A stretch of 21,388 nt of DNA. Origin: a virus. The translations under genes were made by a program, and so were the position numbers. This document shows positions 7,739-15,304 of this stretch, piece after piece (within the stretch, counting starts at the first letter, position 1; every line of letters begins with the position of its first letter). A model generated the notes under the pieces. It was given only the letters and a program-made list of their open reading frames with translations. It had not been told where the DNA came from and ran no database searches. Location of the stretch: the IMG/VR virus record IMGVR_UViG_3300042509_001366, positions 1 to 21,388 of that record; one strand, given 5' to 3'.

Positions 7739-8638
7739 TCATTCCAGTAGCTGGGCTGTGGCAATCAGGATGGAATCGCCCAGGTCGGAAACGTCCTGAA
7801 ACACCCAGCGGTATGCTGTGTAGTTCGCAGGGCTTGCCAGCGTAAAATTGCTGGAGGGAGAACCAGACGAAAAGCTCTGACCGCTGCGAGAGTCCAACAG
7901 CGTCCAGTCTGTCAGGTTGTCGCTGCCAAAAAACTTCCATTGATTTGGCGAGTCGCCATAGCCCGGAAATGCTACTCTCAGCATGTAGCCCGTAGTTCTG
8001 GATTTCTGGCCTACTGGGAACGCATATTGCAATGTCCGAGCGGGGGTGTTGGAGCCAGCACGCTGAAACTGCGCCCACGTTGACGAGTCGCCGTCAAAAG
8101 CCATCCATCGCGGCTGAAAGGTGGGGCTTTCAATGTTATTGACGCCCGACACTTCGCCGCTGGGCGATGTGAGCGAAGTCATGGTTGGGATTGCGCGAAA
8201 CACGTCGCCCGGCGTCACGCTACTCGTCGCGCTGGAGTAAGTTCCCGCGCCAACGCCATTCACCGCCGCCACGCGGAAGATATAGCCCGTTCCGTTGGTC
8301 AGTCCCGTGACCGTTGCGCTGGTCGCCGTCGAAGTGCCGTCGCTCACGGTCGTCCATGTGGAGCCGCTGTTGGTGCTGGACTGGACGAGGTAGTCGGTGA
8401 TCGGCGTCTGGGCAGAGACGGTCGGTGCAGTCCACGCCAGAATGACCTGCGCGTTGCCTGCGGTCGCTGTCAGCGAGGTCGGTGCGGCTGGCAGGAACAA
8501 CGCCCACCGCGCGTCGGCGTTGAGGATCGCCTGCACGGTGACCTTGTTGGTGACAGTCCCGGCCGAATCGCTGACTGGCAGGACGCTGGTCAGTGTCGGC
8601 GTGCCGGACACCAGTTCAGAAATCTTCTTATTGGGCAT
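7739..8638 (-). CDS. Adhesin with FN3 and discoidin-like domains
   Basis: The product is 299 residues in three parts. Residues 1-45 (KKISELVSGTPTLTSVLPVS, then NKVTVQAIL) are a standard N-terminal attachment motif of phage fibres. Residues 51-144 form a fibronectin type III domain: APTSLTATAGNAQVILAWTA, the conserved Trp, TDYLVQSS, TVTGLTNGTGYIFRVAAVN and the closing SSVTP. Residues 150-299 resemble an F5/8 type C (discoidin) domain: MAFDGDSSTWAQF, then QWKFFGSDNLTDWTLLDSRS and AYRWVF. Such domains usually bind carbohydrate, so this is a likely glycan-binding fibre tip or side fibre. The ATG at 8638 has GGAG 7 bases upstream. It is a separate gene in the fibre array and shows no overlap with its neighbours. 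Confidence 0.82.
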   Translation of the reverse strand: MPNKKISELVSGTPTLTSVLPVSDSAGTVTNKVTVQAILNADARWALFLPAAPTSLTATAGNAQVILAWTAPTVSAQTPITDYLVQSSTNSGSTWTTVSDGTSTATSATVTGLTNGTGYIFRVAAVNGVGAGTYSSATSSVTPGDVFRAIPTMTSLTSPSGEVSGVNNIESPTFQPRWMAFDGDSSTWAQFQRAGSNTPARTLQYAFPVGQKSRTTGYMLRVAFPGYGDSPNQWKFFGSDNLTDWTLLDSRSGQSFSSGSPSSNFTLASPANYTAYRWVFQDVSDLGDSILIATAQLLE

Positions 8639-8661
8639 GCCCTATCTCCGCGTTCATCTGG

Positions 8662-9021
8662 TTAAAACAGCAGGGGATCCCCGCCCTCAGTGGTCAGGAA
8701 GTCTCCGCTCTCGGTCATAATCCCACCGTCAATGCCACCCACCCCAGGCCCTACCTCCACGTACACGCTGGTTTCCCAGCGAAACAGTTTGTTGCGAGTA
8801 AGATCGACAAAGATGGCAGGGGCTGTGCCCGTGGCCGGGAAGTCGGCAAACGAGTCAAATGCGTACAGTGATGTAGCACCCGTGGCCAGCTGCGTAACCG
8901 CACCCGCACCGTTGCGGTAAAACAGCTTCCCGTCCGCTTCGTTGATGGCGATCTGCCCAGAGACGAGCGAAGGCGGCGTGTTACCGGCAGTCGTAGATCG
9001 GAGGATCCGAACGGTAGCCAA
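8662..9021 (-). CDS. Short fibre-type protein with Mtd-like module (TTG start)
   Basis: The product is 119 residues. I chose the TTG at 9021 as the start because it gives MATVRILRSTTAGNTPPS followed by GQIAINEADGKLFYRNGAG. This aligns residue by residue with the N-termini of the neighbouring fibre genes (MATIRIKRRASGGG and LKRSNTAGVAPASLEDGEIA). A GGAGG lies 12 bases upstream, inside the last codons of the preceding gene, which is a long spacing. After the module come a linker with a possible SGNH-like or hyaluronidase-like short strand set (ATSLYAFDSFADFPATG, then RNKLFRWETSVYVEV) and a Gly/Asp-rich end (GGIDGGIMTESGD). It is too short for a full receptor-binding head, so it may be an attachment or branching piece for other fibres. 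Confidence 0.75.
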   Translation of the reverse strand: MATVRILRSTTAGNTPPSLVSGQIAINEADGKLFYRNGAGAVTQLATGATSLYAFDSFADFPATGTAPAIFVDLTRNKLFRWETSVYVEVGPGVGGIDGGIMTESGDFLTTEGGDPLLF

Positions 9022-9023
9022 AG

Positions 9024-9794
9024 CTAAAACGTGCCTCCATCAATATCGGAGCTAGGGGCCAAATAATCAGTGCCGGCAACGGCCAAGGCGTACGTGGAGC
9101 CATTGCCCTTCAGCAGTCCGTTCACGGCGGAGGTCAGCCCCGTGCCGCCCTGCGCTGGCGCGACCGCAGAGAACCCTGTCCCCAGCGCGCCGCTCGTCAG
9201 CGTGCCCACGCTTGTCAGGCTGGAGCCGGTAACACCCGATCCCAGCGCCGTCGAAGACAGGACGCTCGCACCAGCGATCCGGTATGACTTGCCGCTCAAA
9301 AGATTGAAGTGTTCGCTACTTGTCCAAGCGGAGGTTGCTGCGACCCAAGTCAGCGTGTACGTGCCAGTCCCGGACAGCGAGATGCCGCCACCGTCTGCCG
9401 CGGCGTCGGTAGTCGAACCCTTGGCAAGCTCAATGTTCTTGTCGGCAATCGCCAGGGTGGTGGACGAGATGGTGGTTGTAGTGCCGTTGACAACCAAGTT
9501 GCCGCCAACTGTCACGTTGCCCGTGAAAGATGCGCCAGCCAGCTGCGCGTACCCAGACAGATCGACGTTGCCGCCGGCAGCAGCCACCGCAGAATCGACA
9601 TACGCTATGGTTGCATAAACGCCACTGCCCGCAATGGCAATCGCCTGCGTGGCCAAGCCGCCGGCGCCGCCCGTGCCCGTGCCGTAATACAAAATGTTTG
9701 TCTGCTCGTTGTAGCCAAGCTCTGCGTTGGCAAGCGAACTCGGAGCGCCGGCACCACCGCCGCTCGCGCGTCGTTTGATACGAATTGTCGCCAT
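9024..9794 (-). CDS. Tail fibre protein with Mtd-like module (256 aa)
   Basis: The ATG at 9794 overlaps the previous stop (TGATG). Residues 1-45 are the shared module (MATIRIKRRASGGGAGAPSS, AELGYNEQTNILYYGTGTGG). The remainder is fibre shaft text: AYVDSAVAAAGGNVDLSGYA, GASFTGNVTVGGNLVVNGTT, a GTGTYTLTW segment, and AQGGTGLTSAVNGLLKGNGS, which is a common phage fibre signature. The protein ends SSDIDGGTF with no tip domain, so it may be a scaffold fibre onto which other proteins bind. The DGG codons carry the GGAGG for the next gene. The Shine-Dalgarno of this gene is in turn encoded by the DGG of the preceding gene, so translation of the three is probably coupled. Confidence 0.83.
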   Translation of the reverse strand: MATIRIKRRASGGGAGAPSSLANAELGYNEQTNILYYGTGTGGAGGLATQAIAIAGSGVYATIAYVDSAVAAAGGNVDLSGYAQLAGASFTGNVTVGGNLVVNGTTTTISSTTLAIADKNIELAKGSTTDAAADGGGISLSGTGTYTLTWVAATSAWTSSEHFNLLSGKSYRIAGASVLSSTALGSGVTGSSLTSVGTLTSGALGTGFSAVAPAQGGTGLTSAVNGLLKGNGSTYALAVAGTDYLAPSSDIDGGTF

Positions 9795-10150
9795 CAGAAA
9801 TTACCCCCGTCTAAAAGCTGGTTCTCAGAGAAATTGCGCCACTTGCCGTTCGACCATCGCAGAACGTCGCCGGTCCTTATGTCCGACATTTCCACGTCGC
9901 TGGAAGACGGCAGTGAGAATCGCAGTGAATTGAGTAGGTACGGCAACGACAGCCATCGCGTCACACCGTCTCCGATCTTGATCGCTCCCGATCCGAATGC
10001 TGGATCTGAGTAACTGTAAGTGTCCACCGAAGGCTCGGTGCTGGATGGAACGTCCCGCTCATAGCCGATCTCACCAGCCTGGAGGATCGGATTAGTGGCA
10101 GTCCACTCTGCGGCCGTGCCTCTCCGGAACTGAATGAGCTTCGTACTCAC
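9794..10150 (-). CDS. Mtd N-terminal-like fibre attachment protein (118 aa)
   Basis: The start is GTG at 10150, overlapping the upstream stop (GTGA), with GGGGAGGGG immediately upstream. The text TKLIQFRRGTAAEWTATNPI, then LQAGEIGYERD and GAIKIGDGVTRWLSLPYL, is the hallmark of the N-terminal domain of major tropism determinant and hyaluronidase-like phage tail proteins. That domain trimerises and anchors fibres to the virion. The normal fibre body is missing: after about 75 residues there is only a short beta segment (SSDVEMSDIRTGDVLRWSNG) and the ending LLDGGNF. The protein therefore looks like a free-standing anchor domain, perhaps the base of a multi-part fibre made with the next genes. 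That role is inference from position and family. Confidence 0.8.
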   Translation of the reverse strand: MSTKLIQFRRGTAAEWTATNPILQAGEIGYERDVPSSTEPSVDTYSYSDPAFGSGAIKIGDGVTRWLSLPYLLNSLRFSLPSSSDVEMSDIRTGDVLRWSNGKWRNFSENQLLDGGNF

Positions 10151-10680
10151 ACACCCCTCCCCTTGGCGCGGTAAGCGTGCTTCTCAATGACCTGAGCGCG
10201 GAGATCCTTGGTCTTGGCTTCTGGGTTTTTACGCTTCGCCAACCGGACGGCTTCGCGGACGCTGGACTCGCTCATCAGCTTGCGATGCGGATCGGCGGCA
10301 CCAGGGTCGTAGTTGACCGTACCCGCCACGCTCAACCGTCGCTTGTGGGCAACCTTCAGGATCTCATCGTTGCTGGACACCCAGGCTTCCGGATCCCGCC
10401 AGCCGCGCTTATCAGCTAAACCACCTACGTAATACTTGCCCGAGATGCTCACGCCGGCCTGCCGGGCTTCCGCGGCCACGTACCGAGCCTGACGCAGCGG
10501 CATTTCATCCAGCTGCTGGTTGTTCAGGCGACCCTCCATGAATGCCCTGTCTGAGCCGGATGTACCGGGGGCAACCTGGAGAGCAACCATCGCCGCCCAC
10601 TTCTCGCCGTAGGGCAGGGCACGCTTGTAGCTTTCGACGGCCTCACGGCCTGCGCGTTGTACTTCAACCGGGATTTGCAT
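10147..10680 (-). CDS. Conserved phage protein of unknown function (177 aa)
   Basis: The ATG at 10680 lies 17 bases inside the end of the portal gene. The product is basic and helical, with ESYKRALPYGEKWAAMVALQ, then PGTSGSDRAFMEGRLNNQQL and QARYVAAEARQAGVSISGKY. This is followed by GGLADKRGWRDPEAWV and a C-terminal helix-rich basic region (REAVRLAKRKNPEAKTKDLR). I recognise the pattern of a short helical protein with YxGGLADxRGxxDPxAWV from many phage genomes, where it is uncharacterised. It is encoded directly after the portal and before the fibre genes, so a virion assembly or internal-head role is possible. The C-terminal codons KGRGV carry the Shine-Dalgarno of the next gene. Confidence 0.75.
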   Translation of the reverse strand: MQIPVEVQRAGREAVESYKRALPYGEKWAAMVALQVAPGTSGSDRAFMEGRLNNQQLDEMPLRQARYVAAEARQAGVSISGKYYVGGLADKRGWRDPEAWVSSNDEILKVAHKRRLSVAGTVNYDPGAADPHRKLMSESSVREAVRLAKRKNPEAKTKDLRAQVIEKHAYRAKGRGV

Positions 10681-12634
10681 TGGGCGGTCCTTCGGGTGGG
10701 GGCGGAGGAGGAGGTGGCGGCACCATGTAGCGGGTCACATCGACATTCATCGCCTTGCCCCAGTCTTCCAAGAGCGCGTTGAACAACTCTGGGCGACCGG
10801 CCTGCAGCATGCCCTGACTGATCGGGGCAAGGATCTGCATGGCAGTGGTGATGTTCTCAATGCGAGTGGCGTTGTTGGGCTTCTTCACAGAACCCGCCTC
10901 AACGCGGTACGAATACTCGCGGACGATTGTGTCGGGGTCTTCGCCCTGCACGTGCATCTGCCAAGCCTGTGCGGCCATGGGACCAAGCAGCGGCGCAACG
11001 TCCTGCGGAGCGATCAGCCACCGGGCCAAGAGCGCTTCCTTGCGGGCGACCAAAGACAATGCGTCCTCCAGAATGGAAGCATAGTCGTCCGGCCGAACCG
11101 AAATCTGCTCTGCCTTGACCGTCGCCTCTGCGGCGCTGCGGAACTGATTCCGCGTCATGCCGTAAATTAGCTCGGTCAAACCGACGCGCCGGTCAAACAG
11201 CGCCGTGACTTCTGAGATGATCTGATACATGTCCGACGTGACGCCGGGCATCTGGAACACCGAGATCACATCATTGACAGAACGACCGATGGCCTCGGAA
11301 ATCTCCACCACCTTAAAGCCGCCCTCGTCCTTCTCCAGGATCTTATTTTTTAGATCCGGGTCAGCTGACTTCGCCACGCCGATCAGTACTTGGGCGCTCG
11401 TCGCAATCCGCGTAGCCAAGAAGCTCATCGCCCAATTGATGAAGCGAAGCTCCCCAATACCCGGCCGGATCATGCTGATCGGCCAGCTGTAACCCGGCTT
11501 GCCGTGCCAGGCCAGGAGCGTGAACGGCCAGCCGCCCGGCTCTGCCCAGAAAGGCACGGGCCACTGTGCAGCCATGAACATCGACGGCGGCACGCCCGTC
11601 TCGTCCACTTCCTCCTGCAGCATCTTCTCAGGCATATTGAGCGGATAGTCCACGCCTTCCGCAACAACGATGTAGCAGTTGGGTCCGAAGGCGTCGAACT
11701 TGCCACGCAAGTCCTGGTCGGCGTTCTTGAGGCGATCACCGAACCCTGTCTTGCTGTAGATTTCCCAGTAGCAGATAAGGTCGTTGCTCAGCCCGAACTT
11801 CTTCTTGTACTCAAAGCCACGCTCGTTGCTGTCCGCCCTAGACGAATAGCTTTCAATGTGACCCTTGAGATCCTCGCGAGACAAACCGAACTTCTGCGCC
11901 ACCTCGTCCACGGGCTGCACGCGCTTGCGAGCGACCCAGCGAATGTCCTCAAACTCATCGGCGTCCGGATCCCAGACCAGATTGTCGATGGTGTCGTAGA
12001 AGCTGCCGGCCAGCTTGGTGGGCGATCCGGCGTGCGAATACAGTTCATGCCACCAGACACCCGCGCCCTTAATGAACGCTTCCTCCACCACCTTGCGGGA
12101 GTGACGCTTCAGATCCAGTTCGTTGGGCGTGTAGTTCAGGTAGTCTTCCAGCAGTCGGGAGACGAGCTTCCGGCGCTCCAGCATCATCTGCTGCTGCTGC
12201 AAGCCCTGCTGGTACATCTGCACGCCCGGGTCGGGCATCAGCACAGGCTGGCCATCGGGGCCAATGATGGGCTGGCCATCCGGACCCATGGCGGGCACGG
12301 GCGGCTGGGGCTGTATGCCCAGCAACTCAGGACCGATGATGGGGTAGTCCTTGGGAGTCACCGCCCGGTTGGGGTTGCGGTGGTGAATGACCGCCGTGAA
12401 CAAACGAACAGCCTCCCACACCCGGTTGACCTGCATCCGGAATGCAGGGGGAGCCATGCCCTTGTTGTAGCCACGCTCACCACGGGCGTACCCATCTTTC
12501 CACATGAAATCCGGGTCGCCAGCGAAGAAGTTCATCGCCTCGTCCGCGTCCTCCTGGAAGGGGCGCTTGTGCTTGGTGGCCTGGCGAATGCAGTCCAGCC
12601 AGCGGGCGACGATTGGGCGCAACGGTTTGTCCAT
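10664..12634 (-). CDS. Portal protein (P22-like)
   Basis: The product is 656 residues, the usual size for portals of short-tailed phages. The N-terminal text (QEDADEAMNFFAGDPDFMW, then MQVNRVWEAVRLFTAVI) and the central VWDPDADEFEDIRWVARK are typical of the P22-like portal family. In that family twelve copies form the DNA entry ring. Residues 100-150 hold a Pro/Gly/Gln-rich insertion with a tandem GPDGQPIIGPDGQPVL and a following glutamine run. Residues 638-646 are nine consecutive prolines near the C-terminus, encoded by a GGC/GGA/GGT-type low-complexity tract at about 10694-10722. The ATG at 12634 has AGGAG 7 bases upstream. It follows the large terminase gene with only a small protein between, which supports the call. 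Confidence 0.88.
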   Translation of the reverse strand: MDKPLRPIVARWLDCIRQATKHKRPFQEDADEAMNFFAGDPDFMWKDGYARGERGYNKGMAPPAFRMQVNRVWEAVRLFTAVIHHRNPNRAVTPKDYPIIGPELLGIQPQPPVPAMGPDGQPIIGPDGQPVLMPDPGVQMYQQGLQQQQMMLERRKLVSRLLEDYLNYTPNELDLKRHSRKVVEEAFIKGAGVWWHELYSHAGSPTKLAGSFYDTIDNLVWDPDADEFEDIRWVARKRVQPVDEVAQKFGLSREDLKGHIESYSSRADSNERGFEYKKKFGLSNDLICYWEIYSKTGFGDRLKNADQDLRGKFDAFGPNCYIVVAEGVDYPLNMPEKMLQEEVDETGVPPSMFMAAQWPVPFWAEPGGWPFTLLAWHGKPGYSWPISMIRPGIGELRFINWAMSFLATRIATSAQVLIGVAKSADPDLKNKILEKDEGGFKVVEISEAIGRSVNDVISVFQMPGVTSDMYQIISEVTALFDRRVGLTELIYGMTRNQFRSAAEATVKAEQISVRPDDYASILEDALSLVARKEALLARWLIAPQDVAPLLGPMAAQAWQMHVQGEDPDTIVREYSYRVEAGSVKKPNNATRIENITTAMQILAPISQGMLQAGRPELFNALLEDWGKAMNVDVTRYMVPPPPPPPPPEGPPNANPG

Positions 12635-12660
12635 GGAAAGCTCCTAAAGGGTTAGTGGCC

Positions 12661-12978
12661 TCACTTGCCCCTTCGGGCTTCCAGGTCCGCCACCTTGCGT
12701 TCCAAGACCGCTACTTTCTCCGAGAGAATGGCGTTTTTCTGCGGCTTGTGTTCCCACATCCCATACTCTTTCCAAGCCGGAAACTCTGCCACGCCGGGGT
12801 CTGTGGCGTGGTGAACGCTGCCCTTTTCGATGCCGCCGTAGCCCGGCGCCAAGGCCCAGACCGTCAGGGTGCGGGACGAGACTCGCGTCACAACCGCCGG
12901 CACTGGCTCGGCATGCTCATGCGCCCGGTAAAACACCCAGTCTCCCAATTCCGCCGTTGGCATTACATACTCACTCAT
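12661..12978 (-). CDS. Small protein with SH3-like N-terminus and coiled-coil end (105 aa)
   Basis: The ATG at 12978 overlaps the terminase stop (ATGA). Residues 10-45 (ELGDWVFYRAHEHAEPVPAV, then RTLTVWALAPG) look like a small beta-barrel of SH3 type, a fold common in short phage head-completion and accessory proteins. The last 25 residues (ILSEKVAVLERKVADLEARR) are a heptad coiled coil, which suggests oligomerisation. It lies between large terminase and portal. I do not recognise a named family, and the context allows either a packaging accessory or a head protein. No membrane segment or signal is visible. Confidence 0.75.
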   Translation of the reverse strand: MSEYVMPTAELGDWVFYRAHEHAEPVPAVVTRVSSRTLTVWALAPGYGGIEKGSVHHATDPGVAEFPAWKEYGMWEHKPQKNAILSEKVAVLERKVADLEARRGK

Positions 12979-14660
12979 TGTCGTCTACCTCCCATGGGAC
13001 CAAGAACAATGCAGTTGTCGTCGGACGACTGCTGTCGGCGGCGCTTGTCCGCCAGATACCGCACCCACCAAGGCTCCGGACCCGCTGTCCGTTGGGGTGG
13101 GTGATACTCAGGTTCGTACGCACACAGGTACTCCACCGTCTGGATGGCATGCACCTCGCCGCGGCTCTGAGGCTCGTCGGTCACGTACACCTGCCCGTTG
13201 ACGGTTGTGGTCTTCTTGCGATAGCGCCGAATCTCCCGCATCAGATTCGGGCACGCCCCCTCCAGGAACTTGAGCCTGGTCGTACCATCGCCGCGGATGT
13301 GAAGCATCTGCCGGACGAGAGCCGTGCGGGCGGGAATGTCGTCGCTGCCCGGGATGAAGCCGTTCCCGCTGATCTGCGCCCGTATGCCGCGCTTCTTCAG
13401 TTCTTCGGAATACAGTTCATGGGGGAGACGGCCGGAACCCAAGTCCCGCAGCATGCCGCCGTGCATGTCGATGATGAAGTTGTAGAAGTGCTGGCCTTCC
13501 GCCTTCTGGGCAAACTGCTCGCCAAAGATGAGGCTGTTTGCTTGGCGGATGTAGAGTTCGTCATAGATCAAAAGGAACTTTTCGTCCGGGGGCACCGCTC
13601 CAAACACACACGCGAGGACCGTGTGGCCCGGATCGATTGCAACATAGCGAGTCCAGTCTTGAGGCACCCGCCCATCGGGTAGATCCTCTCGCCGCAGTAC
13701 ATGCACGCCAGGATTGAACGACGGGTACATGAGCGTGCTTTCCGTGGTGAACTCGCCCTCCGCTCGCATGCGAAGCTCGTCCATCCCCAGGGCAGACCAC
13801 CGTTCGATGTTTTTCTGCTTTTCCTCGTTGTCAATATGGGCGTTGTCCAAGAACCGCAGCGTGAACTTCTTAATGATCGGATTTGGATGCCCGTCTTCCT
13901 CCGCCTTGTCCGCACGTTCACACAACCCCAGCAACGCATCGTTTTTGCTATGGGGCATAGCCGACCAAACAAACCGGCCTTTGCGGTCTGCAAGACGGGC
14001 CTGCATTTCACCGACCCACCGTTCGTTGTTGATGTCCTCGTCAATGTGGACGAGGTCGGCCTGAAAGCCCTGTGGCGGTTCTCCCTCGGACGAGAAGCAG
14101 TTAATCGTCCAGCCATTGGTTAGCTCTGCCTTATTGAGGTAGCCGGCGTTCTTCAGAACCCAACTCATCTCCTTGATCAGGCGCGGCGGGATGAGCGGTG
14201 GCGCCGGTTTAGCTTTGGAGGGATCGTCCACCCCGGGCTTAAAGGCCCGCCACTGATTCGTCTTCTCGTCCTTGATCATCTTGAACGCCCCTGCACGGAA
14301 CAGCATCGGCACCACCACCAAACCGATGTGGGGCCAGTTCCGCCCGATGATCACCAGATTCCCGCCCTCTTTGGGATACTTCCCGTACGGGTCTTGTCCG
14401 GTGGCTGCGCGAGCATCCTCTATGAAACTTGCGGCGCTCTTGCCTGACCGATTGCCACCGATTAGCAGGCGCTCGCTCGCCATGCACTGATGGAACTCCT
14501 CCTGCTTTGCCATCGGGACATAGAGACGCAGGGCTTCGATCCGGCGTTCAGCCAGTTCGATCTGCACATCGCGCAGCTGGTTGAGAGCATGCTGCGTGAT
14601 GCCTTGGACCGCCGGTTCGTCAGGCGTCGGCGGTGGGGGGATTGGCGGGTGCTTCCGCAT
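12975..14660 (-). CDS. Terminase large subunit
   Basis: The product is 561 residues with the two domains of a packaging motor. In the ATPase domain, residues 67-75 (IGGNRSGKS) are the Walker A motif and residues 203-209 (LVHIDED) the Walker B motif with its catalytic Glu. In the nuclease domain, AIDPGHTVLACVFG places the first acidic residue at D343, and NFIIDMHGGM the second at D398. A later acidic/His site (RGEVHAIQTVEYL) near 501-513 probably completes the metal centre. The N-terminus is proline-rich (PPIPPPPTPDEP). The ATG at 14660 has GGAG 5 bases upstream, and the gene overlaps the Cys-rich mini-gene by 41 bases. The role is ATP-driven DNA translocation into the prohead and cleavage of the concatemer. 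The motifs are intact. Confidence 0.93.
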   Translation of the reverse strand: MRKHPPIPPPPTPDEPAVQGITQHALNQLRDVQIELAERRIEALRLYVPMAKQEEFHQCMASERLLIGGNRSGKSAASFIEDARAATGQDPYGKYPKEGGNLVIIGRNWPHIGLVVVPMLFRAGAFKMIKDEKTNQWRAFKPGVDDPSKAKPAPPLIPPRLIKEMSWVLKNAGYLNKAELTNGWTINCFSSEGEPPQGFQADLVHIDEDINNERWVGEMQARLADRKGRFVWSAMPHSKNDALLGLCERADKAEEDGHPNPIIKKFTLRFLDNAHIDNEEKQKNIERWSALGMDELRMRAEGEFTTESTLMYPSFNPGVHVLRREDLPDGRVPQDWTRYVAIDPGHTVLACVFGAVPPDEKFLLIYDELYIRQANSLIFGEQFAQKAEGQHFYNFIIDMHGGMLRDLGSGRLPHELYSEELKKRGIRAQISGNGFIPGSDDIPARTALVRQMLHIRGDGTTRLKFLEGACPNLMREIRRYRKKTTTVNGQVYVTDEPQSRGEVHAIQTVEYLCAYEPEYHPPQRTAGPEPWWVRYLADKRRRQQSSDDNCIVLGPMGGRRQ

Positions 14661-14793
14661 ATTCTCCGCAGTAGTCAGTCGGGTCGGTGATCGGGTTGCA
14701 ATCCTCTTCCACCGTCACCTGCGGCGGGTATCGCTTGCACCTGCCCCACGTCGCCACGGTCGGCGCCCACCACCGGCATGTTTTGCACTCCAT
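14620..14793 (-). CDS. Cys-rich mini-protein, probable zinc ribbon (57 aa)
   Basis: This short frame lies in another register inside the 3' end of the zinc-finger gene (14675-14793) and runs 41 bases into the terminase gene. The ATG at 14793 has the best Shine-Dalgarno in the window (AAAGGAGGT, 5 bases away). The product starts MECKTCRWWAPTVATWGRCK and continues RYPP, then YCGEY. Cys3, Cys6, Cys19 and Cys42 follow the CxxCxWW...GxCxRxPP...YCGxY pattern that I know from small phage and bacterial zinc-binding proteins of unknown role. The strong ribosome-binding site and the conserved pattern make it a real gene despite its size. It ends with an Ala/Pro-rich tail. A regulatory or packaging-associated function would be a guess. 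Confidence 0.82.
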   Translation of the reverse strand: MECKTCRWWAPTVATWGRCKRYPPQVTVEEDCNPITDPTDYCGEYAEAPANPPTADA

Positions 14794-15304
14794 GTTGCAC
14801 CTCCTTTAAGGGAATTCCCTGCACAGTAATTGTCGTTGCGGCTTCAAGGATTCGCTCCCGCAACTCATCTTCCAGTTCCTCTTCAGTCCACGCCGTGAGC
14901 GGTTTCTTAGCCCCACCCATAGCCGTGTTGGCAGACACCAGCCGAACGACCGTATCCAGCATCTTGGTGCGGAACGCGCCGCCGGACGGGGAGTCGAACA
15001 GCTGCTTCATGTAGCAGTTTGCGAACCCCCGAACACCGCCGAAGTACTCCATCAGCACTTCCAAGAGTTCCGACGAATGCGGGATGTTGGCGCCGCCGAT
15101 GCGCGCGGATGCGACGAACAGATCGACAGCGCCCTTCTCAATCTCCGCTAGCTTCTTGTTGGTCTTCTTCTTGCGAGACTTCTTCTCATGGGCGTTGCGG
15201 CACTTGCGACACCGGGCGTGAAACCCATCCTTCGACTTATGCCAGTTAGCGGGAGTCAACTCATAGGAGTTTCCGCACTGGATGCACGCCTTGTACTCTG
15301 CCAT
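14675..15304 (-). CDS. Zinc-finger protein, candidate small terminase subunit (209 aa)
   Basis: I start this gene at the ATG at 15304 (MAEYKACIQCGNSYE), which overlaps the glycosyltransferase stop (TAATG), and not further upstream. Cys7, Cys10, Cys32 and Cys35 form a four-Cys zinc knuckle, followed by a Lys-rich stretch (HEKKSRKKKTNKK) suited to DNA binding. The central part is helical (SSELLEVLMEYFGGVRGFAN, then KMLDTVVRLVSANTAMGG) and then acidic (TAWTEEELEDELRERIL). A DNA-binding N-terminus plus helical oligomerisation core, placed just before the large terminase, fits a small terminase subunit. This is inference; a CxxC-zinc transcription factor is the alternative. The last 39 codons overlap the mini-gene at 14793 in another frame and read as low-quality text. 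Confidence 0.7.
   Translation of the reverse strand: MAEYKACIQCGNSYELTPANWHKSKDGFHARCRKCRNAHEKKSRKKKTNKKLAEIEKGAVDLFVASARIGGANIPHSSELLEVLMEYFGGVRGFANCYMKQLFDSPSGGAFRTKMLDTVVRLVSANTAMGGAKKPLTAWTEEELEDELRERILEAATTITVQGIPLKEVQHGVQNMPVVGADRGDVGQVQAIPAAGDGGRGLQPDHRPD
14799..14807 (-). promoter_or_regulatory. Strong Shine-Dalgarno for the Cys-rich mini-gene
   Basis: The minus strand reads AAAGGAGGT, five bases before the ATG at 14793. It is a near-complete anti-Shine-Dalgarno match and lies inside the upstream zinc-finger gene. Its presence decides that the 57-residue frame is translated. Confidence 0.85.

Noticed and set aside
7704-8078. 124-codon frame with a Cys and Ser/Arg-rich text on the minus strand
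   Set aside because: It is an alternative frame inside the FN3/discoidin gene and has no supporting start or motif.
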